Origin: Rhodocyclaceae bacterium
Lineage (GTDB): Bacteria > Pseudomonadota > Gammaproteobacteria > Burkholderiales > Rhodocyclaceae
Assembly (NCBI GenBank): GCA_016791115.1
Contig: JAEUNL010000027.1
Span: forward strand, 1 to 64,000
Length of the DNA stretch: 64,000 nt
Direction of reading: 5' to 3'
In this document: positions 55,948 through 63,976 of the stretch, piece after piece
How positions within the stretch are numbered: the stretch's first letter is position 1
Layout: the number at the start of each line of letters is the position of its first letter
The notes under the pieces: generated by a model
Database searches by the model: none
What the model was told of the DNA's origin: nothing
The model's input: only the letters and a program-made list of their open reading frames with translations
Made by a program: the position numbers and the translations under genes

Positions 55948-58665
55948 TCACGCCGCTTTGACGCGCGTCGCCAGCATGCGCTTGATTTCCGGTACGCAGG
56001 AGCCGCACGAGGTGCCGCACTTGAGCCCGGCCTGGAGCAATTCCAGCGTGGCGCCGCCGGCGATGGCGGATACGATGTCCGCTTCGGCGACATTGAGGCA
56101 GTTGCAGACGATGCGGCCGCGCGCGGTCGTGGCAACCGGCGGTGCGGCTAGCGGTGCGAAGATCCAGCGCCGCAGTTCGTCGGCGGGCATGCCTTCGACC
56201 ATGGTTTCGCGCAGCCAGTCCCCCGCTGCGGTCTCGCCCGTCAGGCGCAGGCCGGCCAGCTTGCCCTCGACGATCAGCGCCTTCTTGTCGATGTTGCGCC
56301 GCGCGTCGCGATAGGCCAGGCACTCGGCGGCCGGGAGATCGAGCAGCGCATCGATCTCGGCGTCCCACTCCGCCGGCAGGGACTCGCCATGTGCGATGCG
56401 CAGCACCACCGCCGGCTGATCGCGCCCGGCGAGCGCGAGCGAGGCATAGTCGAAGCGGGCCAGCAGCGGCTGCAGCCGCGTCAGCCACGCCAGCGCGCGT
56501 TCTTGCGCATACGCTTCGCCGACAGCGGTGCGCATTGCCAGTGCCTGAAAGGGCAACGACGCCTTCTCGACCTGCACCGCGGCGTGCTTCATTTCCGGCT
56601 GTCGCGAATAGGGATCGACCGCCGGCGCCATGAGTTCGTTCACGCCCGCATTGGAGAGGTGGCGCCGACCGAAATGCATTGGCAGGAAGGTCTGGCCGGG
56701 CCGCATTTCGGGCGAGGCCGCGACGCGCACCACGATCTCGCCGCGGCGCGATCGCACGCGCGCCAGGTCGCCATCCGCCAGGCCGCGCCGGGCCATGTCG
56801 TCGGCATGCATCGAGAGGCAGGCTTCGCCCGCGTGATTGAACAGGCGCGCCGCCTTGCCGGTGCGGCTCATGCCGTGCCACTGGTCTCGCAGCCGTCCGC
56901 TGTTGAGGTGCAGCGGATGGCGCGCGTCGGTGTTCTCCGCCAGCACGCGCGCGTCGATGCGCACGAAATGCGCCTTGCCGCTGGCCGTCGGAAAACGGCC
57001 GTCGCCATACAGGCGCGATTTGCCGCCGGCCTCGCGCGACCAGGGCCACTGTTGCGGCCCCTGCTCATCAAGCACCGCGTAGTCGAGTTCCGCGATGTCG
57101 AGGTCGCGCCCGCGCGTGGTCTCGGCATGTTCCCGGAAAACCTGCTCCGGGTGGAAGTAGGGAAACAGCCGCGCGGCACGCGTATCGCCGAGCGCGTGAC
57201 CGAGGCGCAGCGCGAAGTCGCGCGCGATCTGCCAGTCTGGACGCGCTTCGCCGGGCGGCGGCACGGCGCGCCGCACATGCGTGATGCGCCGCTCCGAATT
57301 GGTGGCGGTGCCTTCCTTCTCGCCCCACGTGGATGCGGGCAGGATCAAGTCGGCGAACTCGGCGGTCTCGGTGGTGCGGAAAGCATCCTGCAGCACCACG
57401 AAGGCCGCGGCGGCGAGTGCCTCGCGGATTGCCGCCTGATGCGGCATCGACTGGGCCGGATTGGTGCAGGCGATCCACAGCGCCTTGATTTCGCCGCGCT
57501 TGACCCCTTCGAACAGCTCCACCGCAGTCTTGCCCGGCGCCGCCGGCACACTGTCGACGCCCCACAGGCGGGCCACTTCGGCGCGGTGTTCCGGGTTGGC
57601 GAGATCGCGGTGCGCCGACAGCAGGTTGGCCATGCCGCCGACCTCCCGGCCACCCATCGCGTTGGGCTGGCCGGTCAGCGAGAACGGCCCGGCACCCGGC
57701 CGGCCGATGTGGCCGGTCGCCAGGTGCAGATGCACGATCGCCGCGGTGTTGTGCGTGCCGTGGGTGGACTGGTTCAGGCCCTGGCACCACATCGACAGCG
57801 CAGCATGCGCGGCGCCGAACCAGCGCGCGGCCAGCACGATGTCCTCTGCCGGCACGCCGCACGCCTGGCTGGCGAAGGCCGGCGTGATGTCGCGTACCGC
57901 GTCGCGCGCGGCTTCGAAACCCTGGGTGTGCTCGCGGACGAAGCGCGCATCGGTGAGCCCTTCCCAGAGCAGAACGTGCAGCATCGCGTTGAACAGCACC
58001 AGGTCGGTGCCGGGCAGGATCGGCAGATGCAGGTCGGCCATCGCGGCGGTGTCGGTGCGGCGCGGGTCGACCACGATGATCTTCATCTCGGGATTGGCTG
58101 CGCGCGCCTGTTCAATGCGGCGGAACACGATCGGGTGCGCATAGGCGGCGTTGCTGCCGGCCATCAGCAGGCAGTCGGTTTCGTCGATGTCGGCGTAGCA
58201 GGCCGGCGGTGCATCGGCGCCCAGCGTCTGCTTGTAGCCGGCCACGGCGGAGGACATGCACAGGCGCGAGTTGGTGTCGATGTTGTTGGTGCCGATCAAC
58301 CCCTTGGCGAGCTTGTTGAATACGTAATAGTCCTCGGTGAGCAACTGGCCCGAGACGTAGAACGCCACCGCATCCGGGCCGTGCTCGCGGATGACGCCGG
58401 CAAAGCGCGCGGCCGCGTGGTCGAGCGCCTGCTCCCACGAAACGCGACTGCGCGCTGCGTCGCGCGTGATGCGCAGTTCCGGGAACAGTGCGCGGGTTTC
58501 CTGTACGGCAGTGAGGTGCAGGGTGGCGCCCTTGGTGCATAAGCGGCCGAAATTCGCCGGGTGCGTCGGGTCGCCACGCACGCCCGTTATGCGCTGCTCG
58601 TCATGCTCGATGATCACGCCGCAGCCGACGCCGCAGTAGCAACAGGTGGAATTGGTTTCTGCCAT
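55948..58665 (-). CDS. nasA: Assimilatory nitrate reductase, molybdopterin catalytic subunit
   Basis: Reduces nitrate to nitrite in the cytosol. The 905-residue protein has an N-terminal 4Fe-4S motif CCYCGVGCGVI with a fourth Cys in LCTKGAT, the molybdopterin domains (NKLAKGLIGTNNIDTNSRLCMSS region, with the probable Mo-ligand Cys in SRLCMSS), MWCQGLNQSTHG, and GQPNAMGGREVGG. It ends with a BFD-like 2Fe-2S domain (CNCLNVAEADIVSAI, GTSCGSCVPEIKRML). The ATG at 58665 is preceded by GGAGAT; the longer frame is not conserved. There is no signal peptide. The Rieske-like gene 536 bp upstream is the likely partner or first operon gene. Confidence 0.94.
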   Translation of the reverse strand: MAETNSTCCYCGVGCGVIIEHDEQRITGVRGDPTHPANFGRLCTKGATLHLTAVQETRALFPELRITRDAARSRVSWEQALDHAAARFAGVIREHGPDAVAFYVSGQLLTEDYYVFNKLAKGLIGTNNIDTNSRLCMSSAVAGYKQTLGADAPPACYADIDETDCLLMAGSNAAYAHPIVFRRIEQARAANPEMKIIVVDPRRTDTAAMADLHLPILPGTDLVLFNAMLHVLLWEGLTDARFVREHTQGFEAARDAVRDITPAFASQACGVPAEDIVLAARWFGAAHAALSMWCQGLNQSTHGTHNTAAIVHLHLATGHIGRPGAGPFSLTGQPNAMGGREVGGMANLLSAHRDLANPEHRAEVARLWGVDSVPAAPGKTAVELFEGVKRGEIKALWIACTNPAQSMPHQAAIREALAAAAFVVLQDAFRTTETAEFADLILPASTWGEKEGTATNSERRITHVRRAVPPPGEARPDWQIARDFALRLGHALGDTRAARLFPYFHPEQVFREHAETTRGRDLDIAELDYAVLDEQGPQQWPWSREAGGKSRLYGDGRFPTASGKAHFVRIDARVLAENTDARHPLHLNSGRLRDQWHGMSRTGKAARLFNHAGEACLSMHADDMARRGLADGDLARVRSRRGEIVVRVAASPEMRPGQTFLPMHFGRRHLSNAGVNELMAPAVDPYSRQPEMKHAAVQVEKASLPFQALAMRTAVGEAYAQERALAWLTRLQPLLARFDYASLALAGRDQPAVVLRIAHGESLPAEWDAEIDALLDLPAAECLAYRDARRNIDKKALIVEGKLAGLRLTGETAAGDWLRETMVEGMPADELRRWIFAPLAAPPVATTARGRIVCNCLNVAEADIVSAIAGGATLELLQAGLKCGTSCGSCVPEIKRMLATRVKAA

Positions 58666-59201
58666 GTTTTCGAGATCTCCTGCGTCGACCGGAGCAAGCG
58701 GCGTGCCGTCCCTCCGAGGACGATCGAATAGGCGCGAAGGATTCCGGCGATCAGCGACGCCACTGCGATCAGGTCGAGCGCCGCGTGCCGGTCCCGTTGT
58801 GCCAGCGGCATGAGGCGCCGTACCGCGTGCGGTCGTGCGGCGCTCCGTGCCGGTGCGAGCAAGGGGCCCTTGGCCATTCCGAAGCATTCCCGCGCATCGC
58901 AAACGCAGTCCTCGAGCGGCCCGGCCTACGGGCAGTCTGGAATGTGCGGGCGGTTGCGTGTAGCCGGCACCGGCTCGCCGAACTCCGGATGCTGCAAGGG
59001 TTCAGCCTCGCCGCAGGATGCTTTCGTGTCAGCAGCAGGGGCGGCCTGACGCCACGCGCAGCGCCTGGTCGAATCTTTACCTGCCGCGCGCCCCGTTCGG
59101 GCGCCGACGCCATGATGACAATGGTCTGGCCGGGCAGAGCGGCGCCCTGCGGCGCCCTGCGGCTCGCTGTGGCTTCGGCACGCCGTCGGATCGGCCCCGG
59201 C
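58666..59201. other. 536-bp gap between nirD-like gene and nasA, possible gene remnant
   Basis: Unusually long for two genes of one operon. On the minus strand a frame around 58678-58811 reads HAALDLIAVASLIAGILRAY, a plausible hydrophobic helix, and runs into the nasA start in another frame, but no intact product is visible. The rest is very GC-rich with no ribosome sites. A decayed gene is one explanation; a long 5' untranslated region is another. Confidence 0.35.
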
Positions 59202-59564
59202 TCAATCGAGGCGCAGTTGCACCGTGCGGCCGTCGAGGCGAACCTCGAAGCGGCGCGTACAACCGGTGTCGGGCGCGACGGCTTCCCCGCTCGGCAGGTC
59301 TATCTTCCAGCCGTGCATCGGACAGGTCACGCTGGTGCCGTGCAGGATGCCCTGCGAAAGGGGGCCGCCCTTGTGCGGACATTTGTCATGCACGGCGAAA
59401 ATGCGGTCGTCGGCGGCGCGAAAGATCGCGATGTCACCGCCGCTCGACTGGACGACGCGCGATCCGAGCGGCGGAATGTCGTCGATTGCGCAGACGTCGG
59501 CCCAGCCGTGCGGGCCTGGCGCGCCGGATGCTGCTGCGGAATGGGGGGCAATTTCGTTCGACAT
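59202..59564 (-). CDS. Second NirD-like Rieske protein upstream of nasA
   Basis: A 120-residue Rieske protein. The N-terminal 20 residues are a Pro/Ala-rich extension; the fold follows with DKCPHKGGPLSQG and CPMHGWKIDLPSG providing both Cys-His pairs for a 2Fe-2S cluster. It is clearly paralogous to the nirD at 54174 (shared CPHKGGPLSQG block and RRFEVRLD versus RRYRIKVE ending). The ATG at 59564 has AGGAG upstream. Position before nasA suggests it carries electrons to nitrate reductase or is a second NirD. It is the first gene after the second NasT-type leader. Confidence 0.82.
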   Translation of the reverse strand: MSNEIAPHSAAASGAPGPHGWADVCAIDDIPPLGSRVVQSSGGDIAIFRAADDRIFAVHDKCPHKGGPLSQGILHGTSVTCPMHGWKIDLPSGEAVAPDTGCTRRFEVRLDGRTVQLRLD

Positions 59565-59587
59565 GCGTCGGCTCCTGTGCAATTCGC

Positions 59588-59610
59588 GCGATGCAGGCAT
59601 GCTGCATCGC
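59588..59610 (-). terminator. Hairpin just before the nirD-like gene
   Basis: A perfect 9-bp stem GCGATGCAG/CTGCATCGC with a 5-nt loop, 24 nt upstream of the start codon and about 18 nt after the second ANTAR hairpin. There is no T-tract, so whether it is a terminator is unclear. Confidence 0.35.
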
Positions 59611-59627
59611 TGTACCTGGTTCGCAAG

Positions 59628-59669
59628 GGATCGACTCTGATCCGCGATCGACCGGCCGCCTTTGGCCAG
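59628..59669 (-). promoter_or_regulatory. Second ANTAR (NasT) two-hairpin RNA element, nirD-like/nasA leader
   Basis: On the minus strand P1 is CTGGCC-AAAGGC-GGCCGG (59652-59669) and P2 is GGATC-AGAGTC-GATCC (59628-59643), separated by 8 nt. Both loops have six bases with A at position 1 and G at position 4. Stems are 6 bp (one G-U) and 5 bp. This repeats the arrangement found before nrtA, on the opposite strand, and implies common control by NasT. Confidence 0.75.
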
Positions 59670-59767
59670 CGTCGCTGTCTGCATTTCACGCGCACGATGC
59701 GCGCCGGCACCGTGGCGCCGGGTGCCAGGGATCGGCCTGCGGGTCGATCCCTGTTTGCGTTCCGTTT

Positions 59768-59783
59768 AGCAATCGCTATGCCC
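59768..59783 (-). promoter_or_regulatory. Sigma-54 promoter of the nirD-like/nasA unit
   Basis: Minus strand GGGCATAGCGATTGCT: GG and GC are 10 bp apart and 13 of 16 bases equal the nrtA promoter at 47935. Expected transcript start is near 59757, where a 9-bp hairpin (CAGGGATCG/CGATCCCTG, 59726-59753) forms the 5' end of the leader. Confidence 0.7.
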
Positions 59784-59904
59784 GTGGCACTTGGAGGCGG
59801 CCTCGGATGCCGCCGATCTGCGCTGTCGCGGCCTTACACGTTGACGCGTCAGGGGTTCCGGGAGTGGCGGGTCAGGCAGGCGGGATGCGCGATGGCGGAC
59901 GGGT

Positions 59905-59939
59905 GCGCTGCATTGGTGCGCTCGCCACCACGTTGGTGC
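59905..59939 (-). promoter_or_regulatory. NtrC-type sites upstream of the nirD-like/nasA promoter
   Basis: GCGCT-GCATT-GGTGC (59905-59919) and CCACC-ACGTT-GGTGC (59925-59939) have the 5-5-5 spacing and good GGTGC arms, 20 bp apart. They lie 120-155 bp upstream of the sigma-54 element in the direction of transcription. Confidence 0.5.
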
Positions 59940-60005
59940 GATCTCGCTGAAGGAGAACCTGGTTCGGGCAGCCGGCAAGCGCGGCCCTGCGTCGACCGAA
60001 CGGGT

Positions 60006-61166
60006 TCAGCGATCGGGTCGCCGCGGCAGCACGCCGCACGCCGCGAGTTGGCTCAACAGGCTGCGCTGGAGATCGGCAATGCCCACTGCCTTGTCAACAA
60101 AACAATCGGCGCCAGCGGCGCTGGCGCGCGCGCGCCACGCCGGATCGACGAGACCGGAGTACATCAGGATGGGCACCGCCAGCAGCGTCTCGTCGCGCCG
60201 CAATGCCTGACAGGTTGCCACCCCGTCCATGCCGGGCATGAGGCCGTCGAGCAGCACGGCATCGGGCGTTCTGCTGCGGCAACGATCGATTGCCTCGTAG
60301 CCACCCTCGCACTCATCGACACGATAGCCGGCCTGCTCGAGTGTGCGCCGCACCAGGAAGCGCTCGTTCTCCTCGTCGTCAACCACGAGGATCAGCGGGC
60401 CGGTCGCTGCGCCGCTCGACGGTTGCGCGTCCGACCCGCCTGCGTTGGCAACCCGCAGGTCGCGCCGGACAGCAGCATGGGCTGCGAGCACGGCATCGAT
60501 CGCGTCATCGAGTTCCGGCGTGTTGCCGCGCGCCAGCAGTTCGAGCGTTGCGCAGGCCTCAGAAAGAGATCGATGTTCAAGCCGTGCCCCGGCCGATTTC
60601 AGCGTGTGCGCAGCCCGCTCGATACGGCTGCGGTCACCGGCCTTGCGCGCGGCATGAAGTTCCGCGATCAGGCGGGCGGCCGACGCGTCGAACAACTGCT
60701 GCAAGTGCTCCGCGGACATCGCGGCTGCCTCCGGACCCCCGGCGCGCTCATGCAGGGGCAGGTGCCGGCTCAGCAGGCGTTCGAGCATCGTGCGCGTGAG
60801 CGGCTTTTCTTCGCAGGCATCCATGCCGGCTGCCAGGCTGCGCTCGCGGTCATCGTCGTGCAGCGTGCCGGTGAGGGCGATGATCGGCGGGTTGGGCTCC
60901 GCGCTCCGGTGCTGCCTGATGCGCCGCGTTGCCTCCCAGCCATCGATGTCGGGAAGTTGCAGGTCCATCAGGATCAGGTCGAAGGGCAGCAATTGCGCCA
61001 AGGCCACGGCTTCGCAACCGGAAAGGGCTGGCACCACGACGAGCCCGGCGTCCTCCAGCGTCTGGCGTGCGATCTCGAGATTGACCTGGTCGTCCTCGAC
61101 CAGCAGGACGCGCGCCGCCGCATGCGAGAACTCGGGTGCCGGATTCGGGTTGGGCTTTGTGTCCAT
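60006..61166 (-). CDS. REC-Hpt-REC phosphorelay protein
   Basis: A 386-residue cytosolic protein with receiver 1 (~18-135, VLLVEDDQVNLEIA, Asp in LILMDLQLPDIDGWEATRR, Lys in EEKPL), an Hpt domain (~150-240, phospho-His in RAAHTLKSAGARLEH) and receiver 2 (~262-378, LILVVDDEENERFLV, Asp in VLLDGLMPGMDG, Lys in VDKAV). There is no kinase or output domain, so it must pass phosphate between other proteins. It sits beyond the nitrate genes and may serve the orphan kinase at 39932, which lacks a receiver; inference. Transcribed away from the dehydrogenase pair. Confidence 0.85.
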   Translation of the reverse strand: MDTKPNPNPAPEFSHAAARVLLVEDDQVNLEIARQTLEDAGLVVVPALSGCEAVALAQLLPFDLILMDLQLPDIDGWEATRRIRQHRSAEPNPPIIALTGTLHDDDRERSLAAGMDACEEKPLTRTMLERLLSRHLPLHERAGGPEAAAMSAEHLQQLFDASAARLIAELHAARKAGDRSRIERAAHTLKSAGARLEHRSLSEACATLELLARGNTPELDDAIDAVLAAHAAVRRDLRVANAGGSDAQPSSGAATGPLILVVDDEENERFLVRRTLEQAGYRVDECEGGYEAIDRCRSRTPDAVLLDGLMPGMDGVATCQALRRDETLLAVPILMYSGLVDPAWRARASAAGADCFVDKAVGIADLQRSLLSQLAACGVLPRRPDR

Positions 61167-61275
61167 TGTTGGTGATCGTCCGGGTGCCGAAAAACCCCCA
61201 TCTTCCAGCCTATAGCATACAGACAGACACGACACCCGATTGATTACAATGCCTGACAAATTTCGCGGAGGCGTG

Positions 61276-62157
61276 ATGGAAGTCGGATTCGTCGGATTGG
61301 GCATCATGGGGCGACCCATGGCACTGAACCTGATCAGGGGCGGGCACAGCCTCAGGGTGTGGGCGCGGCGTGCCGAGTCGATGCAGCCGCTGGTCGAGGC
61401 GGGCGCGCTGGCTTGCGCGAGTGCGGCTGACGCGGCGCGCGGCGCCCAGGTCGTCTTCAGCATGGTGGCGGATGCGCCCGATGTGGCCGAGGTGGCGTTG
61501 GGAGTGGGCGGCGTGGCCGACGGTGCTGCGCCCGGAAGCATCTTTATCGACATGAGCACCATCGCGCCAGCCGCGGCGCGTGATATTGCCGGGCGCCTCA
61601 GCGAACGCGGCATCGACATGCTGGATGCGCCGGTTTCGGGCGGTGAGGCGGGGGCCATCAACGGGGCGCTGACCATCATGGTCGGCGGGAAGGCGGCGGC
61701 ATTCGAGCGTGTGCGCCCGCTGTTCGAATGCCTCGGCAAGTCGATCACCCTGATCGGCGAGTCCGGCGCCGGGCAGGTTGCCAAGGCGTGCAACCAGGTC
61801 GTCACCGGTGTATCGGTCGCGGTGATCGCCGAAGCTTTCAATTTCGCGCGCATCAACGGCGTTGACGTCGGCCGGGTGCGCGAGGCGTTGCTCGGCGGGT
61901 TCGCGGCCAGCCGCATCCTCGACAACCACGGCGGACGCATGCTGGCGCGCAACTTCCGTCCCGGTTTCAAGGCCTGGATGCACCAGAAGGATCTGCGCAT
62001 CGTGCTCGACGAGGCACACAGCCTCGGCATTGCGCTGCCGACGGCAGCGGTGACTGCGCAACTGTTCAACGCGATGTCCGGCAGCGGTCTGGGCGAGGAC
62101 GATTCGGTCGGTGTGCTCAAGCTCTACGAGCGGCTGTCCGGCGGGGAGGCGCAATGA
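61276..62157 (+). CDS. Beta-hydroxyacid dehydrogenase, copy 1 (GlxR/tartronate semialdehyde reductase-like)
   Basis: A 293-residue NAD(P)-dependent oxidoreductase: Rossmann start VGFVGLGIMGRPMALNL, substrate loop LDAPVSGGEAGAINGALTIMVGG, and the catalytic Lys in GQVAKACNQVVTGVS. These match the 3-hydroxyisobutyrate/tartronate-semialdehyde reductase family; ligand specificity cannot be set from sequence. ATG 61276 is preceded by GGAGG. It overlaps copy 2 by four bases, so they are co-translated. Confidence 0.9.
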   Translation: MEVGFVGLGIMGRPMALNLIRGGHSLRVWARRAESMQPLVEAGALACASAADAARGAQVVFSMVADAPDVAEVALGVGGVADGAAPGSIFIDMSTIAPAAARDIAGRLSERGIDMLDAPVSGGEAGAINGALTIMVGGKAAAFERVRPLFECLGKSITLIGESGAGQVAKACNQVVTGVSVAVIAEAFNFARINGVDVGRVREALLGGFAASRILDNHGGRMLARNFRPGFKAWMHQKDLRIVLDEAHSLGIALPTAAVTAQLFNAMSGSGLGEDDSVGVLKLYERLSGGEAQ

Positions 62158-63035
62158 AGCTCGGATTCATCGGACTGGGCGCAATGGGGCGCCCGATGGC
62201 GCTGCACTTGGTGCGCGGCGGTCACGAACTTGCGGTATACGCGCGCCGCCCGGAAGCCGCTGCCCCGCTGGTCGAAGCGGGCGCGCTTGCCTGCGATTCG
62301 CCGGCTGAGGTGGCGCGGCGGGCCGACGTCGTGTTCACCATCGTGACCTCCAGCGCCGACGTCGAGCAGGTCGCGCTCGGCGACAAAGGCATCGCGCAAG
62401 GCGCGGCGCCGGGCAGCGTGCTGGTCGACATGAGCACGATCGCGCCGTCTGTTGCGCGGCGCATCGCGTCCGCCCTGGAGCAACGCGGCATCGAGATGCT
62501 CGACGCACCGGTGTCGGGCGGCACCGCGGGCGCGGCGGCCGCCACTCTGGCGATCATGGCTGGCGGCAGGACCGAGGTGCTCGATCGTGTGCGGCCGCTG
62601 CTCGAACTGCTCGGCAAGACCATCGTGCATGTCGGCGGAAACGGCGCCGGTCAGGTGGCCAAGGCCTGCAACCAGATGGTGATGGTCAGCGTGATCGAGG
62701 CTGTTGCGGAGGCGGTGCAGCTGGCCAACGCAGCCGGCGTCGATGCCGCGAAAGTACGCGAAGCCCTGCTCGGCGGTTCGGCCCAGTCGCGCGTGCTCGA
62801 CCTGTTCGGCGGCCGCATGGTGGGCCGCGATTTCCGCCCCGGCGTGGAAGCCTGGCTGCACCACAAGGATTTCGGCCTCGTGCTGCGCGAAGCCGCCGAC
62901 CTCGGCGCGCCGCTGCCGGTCAGCGCACAGGTATGGCAGCAACTGAATGCCCTGATGGGCGCCGGCATGGCGCGCGACGACACCAGCAGCCTGCTGCGCG
63001 TGCTCGAGGCACAGAGCGGAAGGCGCCCGGCGTGA
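62154..63035 (+). CDS. Beta-hydroxyacid dehydrogenase, copy 2
   Basis: Also 293 residues, starting MKLGFIGLGAMGRPMALHL, with LDAPVSGGTAGAAAATLAIM and the catalytic Lys in GQVAKACNQMVMVS. It is a clear tandem paralogue of copy 1 with the same length, motif positions and C-terminal sequence pattern, yet divergent enough (for example VEAWLHHKDFGLVLREA versus FKAWMHQKDLRIVLDEA) to suggest an old duplication with possible change of substrate. Its stop overlaps the next GTG start. Confidence 0.9.
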   Translation: MKLGFIGLGAMGRPMALHLVRGGHELAVYARRPEAAAPLVEAGALACDSPAEVARRADVVFTIVTSSADVEQVALGDKGIAQGAAPGSVLVDMSTIAPSVARRIASALEQRGIEMLDAPVSGGTAGAAAATLAIMAGGRTEVLDRVRPLLELLGKTIVHVGGNGAGQVAKACNQMVMVSVIEAVAEAVQLANAAGVDAAKVREALLGGSAQSRVLDLFGGRMVGRDFRPGVEAWLHHKDFGLVLREAADLGAPLPVSAQVWQQLNALMGAGMARDDTSSLLRVLEAQSGRRPA

Positions 63036-63457
63036 TCCACCGGGGGAGTTGCCTGTGCGGCGGTGTGCGCTTCGAGGTCGCCGGCGGGATTGGAACGCTC
63101 ACGCTGTGCCACTGCAGCCAGTGCCGCAAGGCGCAGGGTTCGGCCTTCGTGGCGGCTGCCCCGGTCCGCAGTGCGGACTTCCGTCTGTTGTCCGGCGAAG
63201 AGCTGCTGCAGGCCTATGAGTCCTCGCCGGGCAAGCAGCGCGTGTTCTGCCGCCGCTGCGGTTCGCCGGTGCTTTCGCGGCGCGCGGCGGACCCGCAGTG
63301 GCTGCGCATTCGTGTCGGCCTGCTCGATACGCCGGTCGGGCGGCGTGCCGACGCGCACATTTTCTACCGCGATCGCGCGGAGTGGGACGACCGGCTCGAC
63401 GAGTTGCCGCGTCACGACGGCAACGAGCCGAGCCGCGCAACCGGACGATCGGGCTGA
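63032..63457 (+). CDS. GFA/CENP-V family zinc protein
   Basis: A 141-residue protein with the GFA cysteine pattern: SCLCGGVRFEV near the N-terminus, CHCSQCRKAQGSAF, and CRRCGSPVLSRR, which together bind two zinc ions in this fold. Some members form S-hydroxymethylglutathione from formaldehyde and glutathione, others have unknown roles. The GTG start overlaps the preceding stop (GTGA), so it is in the dehydrogenase operon. Function is inferred from family only. Confidence 0.85.
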   Translation: MIHRGSCLCGGVRFEVAGGIGTLTLCHCSQCRKAQGSAFVAAAPVRSADFRLLSGEELLQAYESSPGKQRVFCRRCGSPVLSRRAADPQWLRIRVGLLDTPVGRRADAHIFYRDRAEWDDRLDELPRHDGNEPSRATGRSG

Positions 63458-63460
63458 TCC

Positions 63461-63976
63461 ATGACGGCTCGAGTCAGGACGTTTGTCATGTTGTTCCTTG
63501 CCGCGGCGGTGCTTGCGGGATGCGCCAGCGTGCGCCTCAAGCAGCCGGAGGTTTCGCTTTCCGGCGTGGACATCAAGGAGTTCGGGCTGTTCGAACAGCG
63601 GCTCGGCCTGGCATTGCGCGTGGTCAATCCGAACGCCACTGACCTGGCGATCGACGGCGTCGAATTCGAGGTCGAGGTGAACGGGCAGGGCTTTGCCCGG
63701 GGTGTGTCGAACAAGGCGACGACCGTGCCGCGGCTGGGCGAAGCCACGCTCGATCTCACCGCCGTGACCACGCTGGGCGGTTTGCTGAAGCAACTTGGCG
63801 AGATGGCCAAGGGTGGGCGCGATGCGGTCGAGTACCGCATCCGCGGCCGGCTTCATGTCAACGGCTGGCGGGACATTCCGTTCGATTCGCGGCGCGAACT
63901 GAAGATTCCCAGGTGGCTTTCGCCACCGCCCGGCGATCGTCCGTCTCGGCCGGCGGCGGCCGGCGAGCGCACCTGA
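63461..63976 (+). CDS. LEA type 2-like lipoprotein
   Basis: A 171-residue exported protein with a lipoprotein signal (FVMLFLAAAVLAGCAS; Cys at residue 21 follows the lipobox LAG). The mature part reads as one LEA-2/WHy-like beta domain (LALRVVNPNATDLAIDGVEFEVEVNG, ARGVSNKATTVPRLGEATLDL). The C-terminal 20 residues are Pro/Arg-rich. Family members are outer- or periplasm-facing with unknown roles in stress. It lies 3 nt after the GFA gene and ends 24 bp before the window edge. Confidence 0.85.
   Translation: MTARVRTFVMLFLAAAVLAGCASVRLKQPEVSLSGVDIKEFGLFEQRLGLALRVVNPNATDLAIDGVEFEVEVNGQGFARGVSNKATTVPRLGEATLDLTAVTTLGGLLKQLGEMAKGGRDAVEYRIRGRLHVNGWRDIPFDSRRELKIPRWLSPPPGDRPSRPAAAGERT

Noticed and set aside
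56389..58542. 717-codon open frame antisense to nasA
   Set aside because: No family features; nasA motifs on the other strand are complete.
58785..61175. 796-codon plus-strand frame across the nirD-like gene, its leader and the REC-Hpt-REC gene
   Set aside because: It lies opposite recognised genes and regulatory hairpins and has no domain resemblance.
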